Origin: Penelope pileata
Lineage: Eukaryota; Chordata; Aves; Galliformes; Cracidae
Length of the DNA stretch: 64,000 bases
NCBI GenBank assembly: GCA_013396635.1
Contig: WBMW01005037.1
Location: 1,946,964-2,010,963, forward strand
Direction of reading: 5' to 3'
The position numbers and the translations under genes are program-made. Under the pieces are notes generated by a model that was given only the letters and a program-made list of their open reading frames with translations, had not been told where the DNA came from and searched no databases. Below, piece by piece: positions 47,574 through 59,900 of the stretch (position 1 is its first letter; each line of letters opens with the position of its first letter).

Positions 47574-49310
47574 AGCTGTGTGAACACCAGTGACTTTCTC
47601 AGTCTCAAAAATATGACAAAAAGACATTAAACAGCCCCTAGGTTTTTTTAATTAATAGTTATCCCTTTTTTTACTTCAAGAGAAATAATTTAATTAATCA
47701 CTGGCGTGCTCGCTATTTTCTTAACAGCAGAAGCACATTTAAAGTTCTGTGCTGATGCTGTGCGCAGTTATTTAATTTTATTTAAAGAAAGGGCTACATA
47801 GCTTTATTCTATGTCTGTGACAAACAAGGACCACATTCTCCATGAGTGGAAATAGGCACCAGTAACTCCAATGGAGTGCATGGGGTTGAAGCCACCAGAG
47901 GATCTGGTCCCTAATATCTCACTGGTAAAGCCAACTGTAGCAAAACTTCGGATGAGACTTTCTAAGCCTGAAAAGACACCTGCTGCCCTGCAATCTGCCT
48001 TGCAAAGACAACTGACCCTTAAACTTCTGGATGCAAAGCGGACAGCCCGGTGTTGTCTTCCCATGACACGCAGCATCACTTGTCATTCCTGCCGGCGTTC
48101 TCCAGCCCTTTTGTTTTGGAGGAGAGCATCTAATTATGCAAGTTCCTATTCCTGTGCAATGGGAGGTAGATTTGGGATGAGGTTTGGCTAACATTCATCA
48201 GTACACTACAGGCAGTGATATCACCCTGGGAGCTGCTGAGCACTGTACCTCACTGCCTCATTTCCTTGCAGGGTTTGCACCGTGGTGGCAGTTCATTTTT
48301 TTGTTGTGTTGTTTAAAGGTGATGCCTTTTGTAACGTCCTGTGCAAAACTTGAACTTATTTCTTGCTGTTTGTCGGATGCAGGAGGACATGAGATATGGA
48401 TCTATGCAATGCTTCTCTTTGGTTGCTCCGTAAGATGTTGGGTTCGTGTACATGCAAAAAGTCAGAGTGGATTTATTTTTTCTCTAGGCTGCTAGCTTAA
48501 GGGAGTGCTTGCCATAATGTCCGAGTGCTTTGTGGAAAGGGGATGCTGACCTGTAACCAGTGTGGTGCTTCAAGCAGAGAGGGCAGCATTCCCAAAATGG
48601 CCTTTGAGTGTGCACCTGCAATACTGACAAGGAGGTAAAGGGTGGGATTTTGGCATCCAGCAGGCATTCACCTGGCTTCCCCCACATCCCCCATGGGGTG
48701 AGAGGCTCTCAGGCTCCGTCTGCTGTGTTTGCACAGGCCCAGGTACAGCTCCAGGGAGGTGGAGGCTGGGGAGGGCTGCAACCATCCCTACACTGACCCA
48801 AACACATTCCCAGGGACAGGACGCATGATGCTGAGCCGCAATGATGGCTCCCACGTTGTGCCAGGAGCTGCGTAGAGTTGCTTCATGGTTGTTCTGTGTA
48901 TTTTGTGTACGTATGCTTTCCTAAGCAGAATGGGCATTTGTTTCCTTTGGCTGCTTGAACGCTGGCAGCTGGTGCAGTTTGATGACCACGGGCAGGATGG
49001 GTGCAGGAGAGGGGCAGGACTGGATGTGTGGATGCAGGAATTGACCCCACCACCACCCAGACACCAAAGGCTTCTTCACTGCCTGGCCTCGTTCTGGAGC
49101 CACCTGCACACGTGAGCTTGTCTCCAGCCTTTGCCCTTCCCACCTTACAAACGTTTGGGGTACAAGCAGGAATCTGAAAAGGGGGAAATGCATGAATGTA
49201 TTCTGGGAACATATTTTATGTATGATGTATTTATGAAGGGTAGAATTTTTTTTTAATATATAAATATATATACAGATATTGCAATGCAATCCTTGTGTTT
49301 ATAAAAGGAG
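47574..49310 (+). other. SLCO4A1 3' UTR, end uncertain
   Basis: After the stop, an ATTAAA signal at 47626-47631 is followed by a T-rich stretch (gtttttttaatt), giving a possible short 3' UTR of about 80 bases. No canonical AATAAA occurs for the next 1.7 kb. A second, AT-rich region near 49240-49290 (aatatataaatatatat followed by ccttgtgttt) resembles the end of a long 3' UTR using a variant signal. The choice cannot be made from sequence. The end given is the longer option. Confidence 0.4.
47626..47631 (+). terminator. Variant polyadenylation signal ATTAAA
   Basis: It is the commonest natural variant of AATAAA, lies 53 bases after the SLCO4A1 stop codon, and is followed within 15 bases by a U-rich downstream element. 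It is a plausible proximal cleavage site. Confidence 0.4.
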
Positions 49311-52300
49311 CCTTACCTGAATGTGCTATTTCCAGAGCAAAAGAAAACCTCGTGGGGGGTTATTATGGTGCTGTGGGACCAGTGAGCGATGGATTTAATG
49401 AAGCAGTAACGAGGCACTCCCATTCCGTTAACAGGTCACGTAGGTGTACAGGTAACTTAAACCAAAATACATGGGTGTGTTTCCCAGTCTCATGTGAAGT
49501 ATTATATTGCTGTAAAAGGCATAGAAATATAATCTGGATTTCACAGGTGCTCGTGTGTGTGTTTTCCATCAGCTGTACAGGGTCACCTCGCAGGCACAAT
49601 CCCACTGGTGGGGCAGCAGGTGACAGGAGGACACGGTGGCTTTGTGTCTCCTGCTGATGTACCCCTCCTTCTAGGGAGGGTAAGAGCTTCTGAAGGTAAA
49701 ATAAGTTTATTGGTTGCTGAGGAAGAACCGAGAGGGAAAAGCTCTGCCCACGTCCATACCGCAGTAACCCCTTAAAGCCACGCTATGGAAATGAGGGCAA
49801 AGTCCTGTCTTGCCGTTTGCTTAAGGGGTGGTTTGTGCTGTTCAAGAATACAGACAAACAGCAGCTGGTGTTGAGGAAAAGCTACAGGGAGTTAAAACAA
49901 ATGAGCACACACACAGGACTCCAAGCAGGAAGAGCTGTGTGCTGTTCGTTGTAGGCAATGAGCTGTTTTCCTCCAGTGAAGAGTTTGTTTGCAGCTCCCT
50001 GGGGACTTCAAACCAACAGCAAATAAAAGCTCTTCGTGTGGCTCAGAGATGGCTTTGCAGGGCTCCCTGCCCTGGCTTTTCCCACCCCAGAGTGTGCAGG
50101 AGGGCTGGACACGTCCTATTCCTCCTCCTGGTACTGCCCAGGGCTCCGTCACTGCAATGGTGGGAGAGAAGCAAATTGTTACAAGTCACTTTTTATAGGA
50201 ATGTAGGGAACACCCACCTGATTGACATTTTTTGGTTTCATCGAAAGCAAGCAAGTGGGTGCCGCTAGATGGCAATGGAGACAGCAGCACGGCGGGGTCG
50301 GATCAGCATCACCCGGGGCTTCCAGCATCTCTGTGCTGGTCCAGCAGCGCCGGGTGCTCCGGGGAAACAGCCCCAGCAAATCAATGCTCTACCAGCACTA
50401 TAAATAGATTTTAAAAGATCCAAATAACGCCCTAGGAGAATGTAGAAGAATGTCATTTAGAAGAAGAAAGCAGAGATATATCCAGGGGAAATTAATATCA
50501 TTTGTAATCAGAAGGTGATGTGAGGGTCCATACAGAGCAGCTGTGTTATTTTTATGGATTTTGTATTCAAAGCCTTTCCTTCCCAGGCAGAGATGGAAAG
50601 CTTCAAGGAGTCAACCAAAAGGCACTTTCTTTCTTAATATCTTCCCCACGTGATTTTCTTCTTTCCCCAAATGTGATGGTTAGAAGCCTGAGCCTTTCGG
50701 CTTGCTCTAGGATGAAGATTTCCAGGCAGGAATTGCCTGGAAGAATCCTAAGCCCCATTTTGCACACTCTTAGTGTGGGGTCCTGTGCTGCACCCCAAGT
50801 CTGAGCGGCTTCAAAGGAGCAGAATGTGCTGGCATTTCCTTTGGCTGAAGTAATTTCCTCTGGAGCAGAATAAATGCCAAAATTACCTTCTATTTCCTGC
50901 AAGCTTTAAAGCTGTTGCTTGCAAGACAATATTAAAAGATGAAAATGAGTTCATTTTGCTCCTTCAAATGGGTCACTGGTTTTACTTTTCAGCTATGGGC
51001 CCTCAATCCAATTTCCTAGAAATGCATAGAGGATTAAATCTCACGTTAAATTAAGAATTTCAGTAGTGCCACACCTCACTTCATCACCCAGTAACGCTCT
51101 GTAAATTAGCAGACAGACCTGAGAACTCTGCTAGAAGTGTAGACACTGGGATGGCTCCACCAAAACCCTCCTTACAGACCCACCCCTCCAGTTAGGGTGA
51201 GGCACAGCTACTACAGAACCACCACAGCAGTACTTCAGTGGGACACTAATGCACTACCAACTATAGAAACCCTGGCTGAAACTAATATGAGAAGTGTGGT
51301 CTCTTACTCCTCTAGCAACCTGGGATAGAAGTACAAATTGTTCTGAGTGGAGCAAAGTTTTGAAAGCCCACAAAAGCACAGATGAAGCCTTCCACCCCGA
51401 CAGAAGTAAGAATTAAATATCAGATGTCTCAGCCCTTGCAGCATTACAGATAAAATCTTCCAGGTGTGTAAGTCTCATAAGCAATGCCTACAAAAGCCAC
51501 CTTCAGCAGGAAGGCTGACCTGCCTGTGTCACTGCATGCCTGCCTTCCTAAGGATGGAGACACTTCTGTGATTTTTAGCTGCTGGTGAGTGCTGCAGATT
51601 CCCAGCTGATGTAGATCACTGTAATTGCACATGGACGTGGGAAATTCAGGCTAGCTGTTGTGCTTATTTTGGAAAAAAAAAATAGAAAAATAGGAAAAAA
51701 AAAGGCACTAGGCAGAGCTTGATGTGCTGAAAAGAGAGTATTTGTGCTGTCATCTTTGCTATAGAGCCCCTGAGCTGCTGTGGTCTCCCAGTAATGGCAA
51801 TTAACTTCTGCTCTGAGCAGGGGGGCTGTGGCAGCTGGGGCAGAGGCTGCAAGCAGCAGCAGGCAGGGCAGCCCCTGAGAGCTGTCACCGAGAGCTGTCA
51901 CCGCCTGGAGCGTGGTGAGCCACAGCAAAGCACTCAGAGCCTCAGCAAAAGAGAGCTGGGAGCTGTTCAGCTGGCACCTTTTTGCATCAGGTGGGATCAA
52001 TTAGGAGGTTCTGAACACCTCCAGCTCCCCATGCAGCCACTGAGAAACAGCCAAAGTCGCTAAAGAAACCCAACCTGGGGCTTGATGATAGATGGTTAAT
52101 CTTTATTTAACCACATGTCAAAACATCATTTCCTCTTTTTTCCCCTTTTTTCTTCATTTTTTCCCCTTTTCTTTCCCGGTATTTCCCTTTTTTCCATCCT
52201 TTCCTTTTTTTTTTTTTCCTTTTTTTTCCCCTTTTTTCCTTTTTTTTTTTTCTTTAAAATAATCCACAACTCCCAGCCAGCAGCTGTTGAGGACATTTGA

Positions 52301-53621
52301 TTTTGTGCAACCCTTTTAGCACTGTGCTGGGATCTGCTCTGAGAGCTTTCCCTCGTCTCCTCCCCGCTCCGAGCAGTGTGTTACCTGCACTCGTGTAAAT
52401 CAGATAACCAGGAAGAAAGCTGCCGAGGACTCAGGGTAGTTTATCAGTGTTTTTCAGGAATCCTACACTTTGTAGGTCGCTGTTGTTCTGGGCTTGTGAG
52501 TGTTTCTGGCCTCTTATCTGCTTCTTGTCTTGCTCTGCATCAAGCGATGCTCTTCTCGCAGAGATAAGCCTCTTTTCTCACAGCCCCGTTATTATCGTTA
52601 TCTCAGAGCTCTCAGGAGCTCTGCCTCAGGATGCTGCTAACACTCAATAAGCAAGAAAATACCCGGTTCTCCCTGAGATGTACCTAAACCATGGGATCCA
52701 GCCCCGGGGTGCTGCTGTAGGGGGTCCCTGCTGTAGGAAGAACCCCCCCCTGCCATGGGGGTGCCCAGGGAACGTCCCCCATGGAGCACCCTGGGGCCAG
52801 ATGGGTGGTGCTCTCCAGGATGGCTGCAAGGAGGAGGGAAAAGCATCCACGCTCATGTTTTGCTAATCTAATTAGGCAAGAAAACATCGTTAATGCTGTG
52901 CATGTCTAATTGATTTGCATTCCCACTAAGCACAGGGTTGTTCTCATTAGCAGGGCTTCGTAGCAGTGAATGCTTCTCTGCCTCAGGTTGCAAAGATGTT
53001 GTGTGAGGTGGAAGGCTCTTCTCACTGCTGCCTTTATGGAACGCCTGGCGTTGTGCTTGGCTGGCCATGGTGGAGGATGTGGGAGAAGCCCCACATATGG
53101 AACAGGCCAAGGCTCTTGGAGAGGGGGGTTTGCTGCCCCTTGTGTGTTGTTAGCACTAAAAGGAAGCAAGATTTTTCTCCTATCCCATAACAACTGTGAA
53201 AGTTTTCCCTTCTCCATGGGAAAATAATATGAATCTTCGAAGCCTCAGTGAGCCAGAAACTCCCAAATTATTTTTATCAAAATGAATCGAATTTCTACAT
53301 CTTCACTTTTTGGATAGTTTTTCCCCCAGCTCCATAAATATCAGAATAAAACTTTATTTCATGTCTAAAGCAGGATTTCTCAGATGACACAAAGTTAAAC
53401 GTCAGAGGATTTATGTTTGTTGGTGAAGCCCAAGGCACGGGGGGGCCCGCAGAGCCCCCACCCTTCTGCTGGGAGAGCTGGGTGCCCTGGGGCATGGCTC
53501 ATCTCAGGGGAAGGCTGTGTCAGGGTGAATTTCTGCTGTAAGGTGACATGACCAGCATCCTAGGAATGATCTTTTATGTGTTTTTGTATTTATTTAGTAT
53601 ATATCTGCACACACTTACATA
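49311..53621. other. Gene-free intergenic DNA
   Basis: No exon is recognised on either strand. In mammals the next gene is NTSR1; its large first exon with seven-helix receptor motifs is not present here. Small items include a 13-bp tandem duplication (gagctgtcaccga) at 51879-51903 and a polypyrimidine tract listed separately. Confidence 0.6.
52130..52256. repeat. T/C polypyrimidine low-complexity tract
   Basis: About 125 bases are nearly all T and C on the plus strand, as irregular ccctttttt blocks with no fixed period. It may be a decayed simple repeat. Sequencing length accuracy here is doubtful. Confidence 0.85.
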
Positions 53622-53755
53622 GGTTGCAGCAAAAGTAATGCCTCCTGTTTGTTTCCATTGAAACAGACACAAAGAGCACCACAACAGTGGTTGATAAAGG
53701 GAATTCTCTGCTACAAAGCACTATTTTTCACCATAGTCACCCTCATTAGCTATCT
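53619..53755 (+). mobile_element. Mariner-type DNA transposon, 5'-end fragment
   Basis: After a TA at 53619-53620 the sequence aggttgcagcaaaagtaatg resembles the terminal inverted repeat of avian mariner elements (TTGCAGCAAAAGTAATGC type). The following 110 bases, ending near tttttcaccatagtcacc and attagctatc, match my recollection of the non-coding start of such elements. No transposase frame and no matching 3' inverted repeat follow within the next kilobase, so this is a truncated relic. Family assignment is from memory of the TIR and should be confirmed against a repeat library. Confidence 0.6.
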
Positions 53756-54750
53756 ATTTCTCTGGGCTGGTCCCTGCCTGTCCCCCCCCAGCCCAACCCT
53801 CTTTGGGATCTGATAAATGATTTTGTTCCTCAGGAGCCTGTGCTCAGAGAAATTTGCAAAGCAAAATAATGCAGTTGTTAGATGAGTTCTATTCTCACTT
53901 CCGACATAATTGTTGAATTTTGTTTCCGTTTCATAGAGGAGAAAAGAAAAAAAAAAAGTCCTCCAAAAAAATGTTTTCAGGTAATTGTATTTAGGGAAAA
54001 TTTTTGCATTCATTGTCTCTAAGGGGAAGCAGTGGGAAAGGTGCTGGGCCTTGGTACACTGTGATCTGACTCACAGATAAACTGCTCAATGGTTCCATTT
54101 CCTCGACTGCTGCTATTTTAGTTTGGCATTTGTTTTGTTTTGATGTTTTGTTTTGTTTTTTTTTGCTTTCATTTTGCATGTTTCCTCTGCCGTGCCCGCC
54201 TTGCTGGCATCACCAGTGCTTCCCATTGCCATGGGAGCCAGGAAGCAAAGGCTCAACAGGTCAGGGAGATGCTGCAAACTGCCAGTGAGACCCAGAGCCG
54301 TGGGGACAGAGAGGTTTGGAGCAATATTTTGGGAGGGGCTTTGTCAGCAGCCGCCCTGGGGCCTCTCCTGTCCCTTCTGCCTCCTCCCTGCCGTGCCCAC
54401 CCCGGCAAGTAACCCAAGTGCTTCATTAAAACACTCAATATCCCTTTAAGCCTCTGCAACTCTGCACCAATCCCAGATTGGAAGGCCCAGTTCTTTCAAA
54501 ATGCATCTTTTTTGCACGTATTCTCAGCCTAAAGCAGAGCTTCCATGGATTTGAGCGTTCCTGCCTGCTCCTGTGTCACCTTTGGTTTCTAAAGCAACAC
54601 CACCGTGGCTTATCCTACCCAGGTTCACAGCAAGTCCTGGGATACCAGGTTTCATGGAATTCCTATACAACCTGGATTAAAAATGGATCTGAACTACAGC
54701 CCCAGGACCCAGGGTGAGGAGCATCCCTGCAGAGTTCTCCCGGCGCACAC

Positions 54751-54850
54751 CACAGAGGGGACCACGAGGTCACAGAGGGGACCACGAGGTCACAGAGGGG
54801 ACCACGAGGTCACAGAGGGGACCACGAGGTCACAGAGGGGACCACGAGGT
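54751..54850. repeat. Minisatellite: five perfect 20-bp units
   Basis: The unit cacagaggggaccacgaggt occurs five times without a single mismatch, followed by the first four bases of a sixth unit. Perfect identity implies recent expansion or ongoing homogenisation, and the copy number is likely to vary between individuals. Since 20 is not a multiple of three and no frame has a stop, frames across it look like repetitive Arg/Gly/Thr proteins; I do not regard these as genes. Each unit junction contains AGGTCA. Confidence 0.97.
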
Positions 54851-55924
54851 CACACCTCCTCCTCCCAAAGCCCCTGGAAGAAGACAGATGGGAGGTTTTC
54901 ATCACCCCGGTTTCGCTCAGCGTTGGGAATAATTACCATGCCAACAATGTGCCATGTGCTCCACTAAGCCAGCCTTGGGGCCACGGTCCCACGAGGTCCT
55001 GGGTGTCCCATAGGTCTTCTGTCACGTCCTCCAGCCCTTTTGGGGACATTCAGATGCCATGTGGCAGAGGGGATTTGAATAACACACGGTACGTGTTCAG
55101 GCACCTGAATCCTTCCCCAGATGTCAGCATCTTCTGGAAATTTCACACTGCAGAAATGCACTTTTGATTCCCTCTGGCGTTAGGGTTTTGCTTTTTGTTG
55201 CCTGTTGCACAGAACACGAGCAGGAATAGGAATATGCAGAGAGGAAGAAAGAAAGTTACAAATGGAAGATCAAGCCATGAATTAAAGCTAATGGAAATGT
55301 AATTACCGTAGAAAACAACCGAGACCATGCAAATGCTAAAATAGATTAAGCAGGAAGCGCTCACGGAGCATTACCACATTTGCTTCTGTTTATGTAGACA
55401 AATCTGAATACAATACATAGTTTTGAATGAGCAAAACTTAGCACGCACCCCCATGCCAAGTAATTTGAGTGCCAGATGTAATTAAAACCCCTTAACAGCT
55501 GTTGAAGTGAACATACATCTTCTCCTACCTGCAGCCGATTGAACGTTATAATTGAAAGCAAGCAATTAATAAGACACCAGAGAGCGATCGTTCATGTTAA
55601 CCTTTTCTCTGTGCTCTGGGCTGACAGCAATAACATTATGGCTTGCTTTGCCTTCCTCTGCTCTCCAGAACTCCCCATCTCATAGCCTGAAGGGCTTTTT
55701 TTTTTTTTTTTTTCCCCTACATTGGTCTGAAATTCGGGCAGTGCATTTGCTGGCATCTGTGGGTAAATGCACTTCGTGCAGCTGCCCTTAGCCCTGTCTT
55801 AGCACAGCCATTGGCAATAGGAAGCCTAAAGCTGCGTCTTGGAGCTCTCCCCTGGATAATTGGGTGTTTCAAGCCGGGTGATGACAGCAAATGGGCCCAG
55901 AGTGGGCATCATCTGAACTCTGGA

Positions 55925-56105
55925 AAAGATCAAAGTGAGATCAAAGCTAAATTTTTCTCTTAAAATAACATGAGCGCCAAGCATATTAAGTTAAAACTCC
56001 GCAGATACAAACACTGCCAAAACTTGACAGGTTCAGTTTCAAATTGAGATCAGATTATGCAAACATTTGTGCATTTGCGTAGTTTTAAGAGCATTAGGTC
56101 TGAAT
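55925..56105. promoter_or_regulatory. Candidate enhancer with paired TCF/LEF sites
   Basis: Two copies of AGATCAAAG, the preferred TCF/LEF site, lie at 55927-55935 and 55938-55946, 11 bases apart in the same orientation. They are followed by AT-rich non-repetitive sequence with octamer-like words (attatgcaaac near 56054, gtgcatttgc near 56069). Two near-optimal sites one helical turn apart are unlikely by chance and typical of Wnt-responsive elements. Activity and target gene are unknown. Confidence 0.35.
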
Positions 56106-56917
56106 TCAGACACGAGGAGGGCTGGCTCTGAGGTCTCCTTGCTCACTGCCCAAGCAATGCTGCCAAGCTCCTCCTGGCTCTGGGTCCCTGCTCACACCCG
56201 GATCTGACACTGCCGAGATTGCAGCATCTGCAGATACATCCCTGGGATTGAAAAGTTTTACTTGTCTTCTTAAAAAAGGCAGCATGGGAGAGACACGCTT
56301 CACACAAAGCGTCATTCCTCTAGGTCAATAATGTGTACTTGGAAAACAGGCTTCATTCTACTGGTTTGGGTTTTTTGAGCACTGTAACAGAAAAAATCCC
56401 CAAACTCTTACAACTATGCCATTTCTTTCATCTGGAGCTGGGGTCTCTGCCACACATCATTTTCTGCTTCCTCAGCTCCTTCCTCATGCTGCTGCTTCTC
56501 CAGCCACCTCCTGATCTTCTCTCCCAGGCCTGCTTTCTGCTCTGCCTGGCTGGCCCTTATCTAAGCCTGCAGCAACCCCACCCCAGACCCATCCCTTCTG
56601 GTCACAGCTGCGAGTCATCTACCTGTATTCCCCAGGCCAGCCATGCCCCTCCACCAGGTGCTCAGTCATCAGTTCATGCTGTGATCAGCTGTTGCCCTAC
56701 AAGCACTGTCCCAGCTGAAGAAGGCACCAGGTACCGGAGAACATGGTGAATCCAGGAGCCGGGACAGGAAAGGTGCTGTCACGTTCTTGCTCCTTCACAC
56801 CCTTAAGTTCCTTTTGATCATCTTTGTTCATCAGCTGCTCTTCTCCTCGTCAGTCCCTTTGGTGGTACATCTTCCTCCTGACCTTAGAACAGGGTTCTTC
56901 TGTATCTTCCCTGTTCA

Positions 56918-56980
56918 GAGTCAGAGAATAGGTTGGGTTGGAAGGGACCTCACAGATCGCCTAGTCCTACCCATTGCCAA
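56918..56980 (-). mobile_element. CR1 retrotransposon 3'-end fragment
   Basis: The segment tcagagaataggttgggttg followed by gaagggacctcacagatcgc is the reverse complement of the avian CR1 3' end, where ggaccttaaagatcat is usual. Only about 60 bases are recognisable and the terminal octamer is degraded. Confidence 0.7.
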
Positions 56981-59900
56981 TTATTCATTGGCTCTTCTAA
57001 GCCATGATCAGACTATGGTCTAAAAAGAAAAAGAAGGCAAAACTATTTAGGGGATCCTTCAAATGCAGAGAACTGAGTTGATTCCCCAGATCCCGTTCCC
57101 TTTGTCCTCCTAATCCTGGTGGCACTCGTCCTGCTGCCATCGCACCTCTGCAGAGGTTTTCCTGAAGCTTTGTGTGCACAGTTAGGAGCTGTGGTCTCAC
57201 CTGCTGATTTGGGTAATAACATTGCTGTAATTAGAAGGGAAAAAAAAAAAAAAACAGAAAGAAAAGAAGTTCCAGGGTGTGCAGGGAAAATGGTGAGGCT
57301 TGTTTGTGATTTCTCGTTGCTTTCTTTTATCTGATCAGTGGTTGCAGTAAATAAATGCACACATACATAAATTCTCACAGTCTAGCTCTTTTCAAAGCTC
57401 ACTCTCCATAGACAGAACATTAAAAACATCATTATTCGATGCTATAAGTGGCAGAAAACTATTTGACATTTTTCATTGTGAATATCAAGATTGTTTTCTT
57501 GCCACTGCAAATCCCCCAGGATATATTATGCTTGGTTATCTCTGCTCAACACATTTCACAGGGGAACATGTTATAAGAGAGGCGAGATTGACAAAAATAA
57601 AAATCCGCTTGAATGCAGAAAGCAAATCCATTTCTTGTTTGGCAGGCTCTGGCAACTGATACTCAAACAGCTCTTCATGCATATCATCATACACACGCAC
57701 AGCACTTCAGTTGAGAAAAGAGCTGCCTCGCAGCCTGGAGGGGAAACGGGAACTTCACGTTGCCCACCTGACCGTGGGCCATCAGAGCTGAAGGCATGCA
57801 GCAGCTGCCAAAGGGCATCCCAGCCTGGGGAGCACAGAGCTGCCCTGGGGCCCGCTGCCTGCTTTGCATGCGCTGCGCTGGTGCTGAGCTCCCACCCCGT
57901 GCCAGCTCTTCACCTGAGCCAATGTTGATTTCTTGCATCGTTTTAGGGCAATGTCTTCCTCCAGCAGGCACCAGCTCACCATAGGAGGCCAAGTGTGTCA
58001 CCTTACCTTGCCCAGCGCTTCGTTGTGGTGCAGGCTTGCCTTGAGCAGGAAATAAAAGCTAACAAAAGCTGGGTGAGAGGAACTTCCCCAGCCCAGGACT
58101 GTGGATGGCACAGGGCAGGCGGATGCCACTGCTCACTGAACTGATGGAGAAGTGGCTGAGCCCATGCTCCCTGCTCACCCAGCGCTGCTGGGTCCGGTGA
58201 TCCCAGCATGTTGCACCCAGTGAATCACAGGAACAGAGTGTGCTTCATTATGGGCCCTCCTCATAAGTTATTAATTATTATTTAGACTCAACACCAGACA
58301 GCAAAATTTAATCAGCCAGCATTGTGAAAAAGCAATGAGGGAAAACTCTAGTGAGCAGCAACAAATTACCAGAGGCGTCATGAAATCGTCCCCGTGGCTT
58401 TAACTCCTCATTTTGCCACGTTTGTTCACACTCTGGTTTTATTTCTGCTTTATTCCCCCTCTCCTCACTGATTGCTGTGCCCCGGGCTGGGGCATCGTGG
58501 CTGAGATCTCGTGGGTGGTGGCACGTGGGGAGCAGAGGAGGGACGAGGACGTTTTGCTGAAGGCGACGTTGGCCACGTTGGGTTCATCCGCAGAGCCAGC
58601 CCCTGTGATCACATCACATGAGAGCGGCTTCCACAGCAACCTGCCCCAAAAGGGTTACATGGATGGTAACAGAAGAAGAGCGTTCCCAGTCCTTGCTCTT
58701 TCTGATCGTGCCAGTTGAAGCTGGCAGCAGAATTTGGCTGCCTGTTAACCTGTTTTCAAGGCTTCTTTGACTGTCAGTAACACTGTTGTGTTTGAGATCA
58801 TCTGTCACAGCTCCTCAGTCTTTTTCCTTTTCCTTGCTCCTGCTGTCATGGGTGAACAAGAGAGTCCTTTAAAGTGACATGCTGATTAATTACTGTCATT
58901 ACTGAGAGATGCTGGATTTCCAGCCTTGGCTTTGCCTGCAGCACTCTGCGAGCAAAGCTGCAGGGACCTCCAGGCCCCTCTCCCCCACGTTCTGAAGGTG
59001 ACCTTTTGATTAAAGTTAGAGGCACCCAAAGAGGATTAACCCCATCCGAGATGTTGAAGGGGGAGCACAGCAGATGTAGGGGCGTGGGATAAGCAGGAGA
59101 TCACTCTGCTGGAAGCAGAGAGCACCCAGGGCATGCAGGGAGGGAGCCTGCCCCAAGGTATCGATTGCCATAATCCTTACTGGAACAAAGCTAGGAGAAA
59201 TCACGGGGTAAGTGCAGCTTCTAGATCTCCCATGGAATTTGTGGGGGTTGCAATTGCTTGGGAAAAGTTTGTGCTTTCTGGTGTGCTCTGCAAAGGCAAA
59301 GCCCAGAGAACCATGCTCGAAGTTCGTTGCTATTAATGCAAATGGAAGCAATCGCTTGTGCTGCGGGGACTTGTCTGAATCACCAGCAAGGAGAAAAGGG
59401 AAAATGTTCCAGTAAGTGCTTTTACTGGCATGTGGCTATTGACAACACTCTGAGAGGCAATAGGCAGCGGCTGAGAGCTTTGTGATCCTGTACCTGAGCC
59501 CTCTGCTCTGTTTGGTCATAATGGAAACATTCCCTTCTCAGCTGACCGACCGCCTGGGCAGCCAGCAGAGCCAGGCACGTCTCAGTACCTGCTGGTGACC
59601 ATTGTAACAGAAGTCCCAAGCTCTCCTGAAGTTCCCATTGGTCTTTTTAAAGGGGATGGATGCATTAATTACTGCCAGGACTCAGGAGAAGCCCCTAGCA
59701 CACTAACACAGGCTGGTTCTCAATATCCATGCCAAACCACATCGCATCTCTGTGCTATAAGGAGAAGGAGGGTGGTAAATCCCCCCAAGCCTGAAGGGAA
59801 ATGCATCAGCTGATTGCCTCCCCTACCCTCACTAACACCATAATCTGATGGAATTAGGAGAGATGGCCCAAAAACCAGGAGAGAGGAATATTTCCCCCAA

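Noticed and set aside
54605..54967. Arg/Gly/Thr repetitive frames across the 20-bp minisatellite, collagen-like at first sight
   Set aside because: All three frames of one strand give repetitive products because the 20-bp unit has no stop. There is no Gly-X-Y periodicity and no flanking exon.
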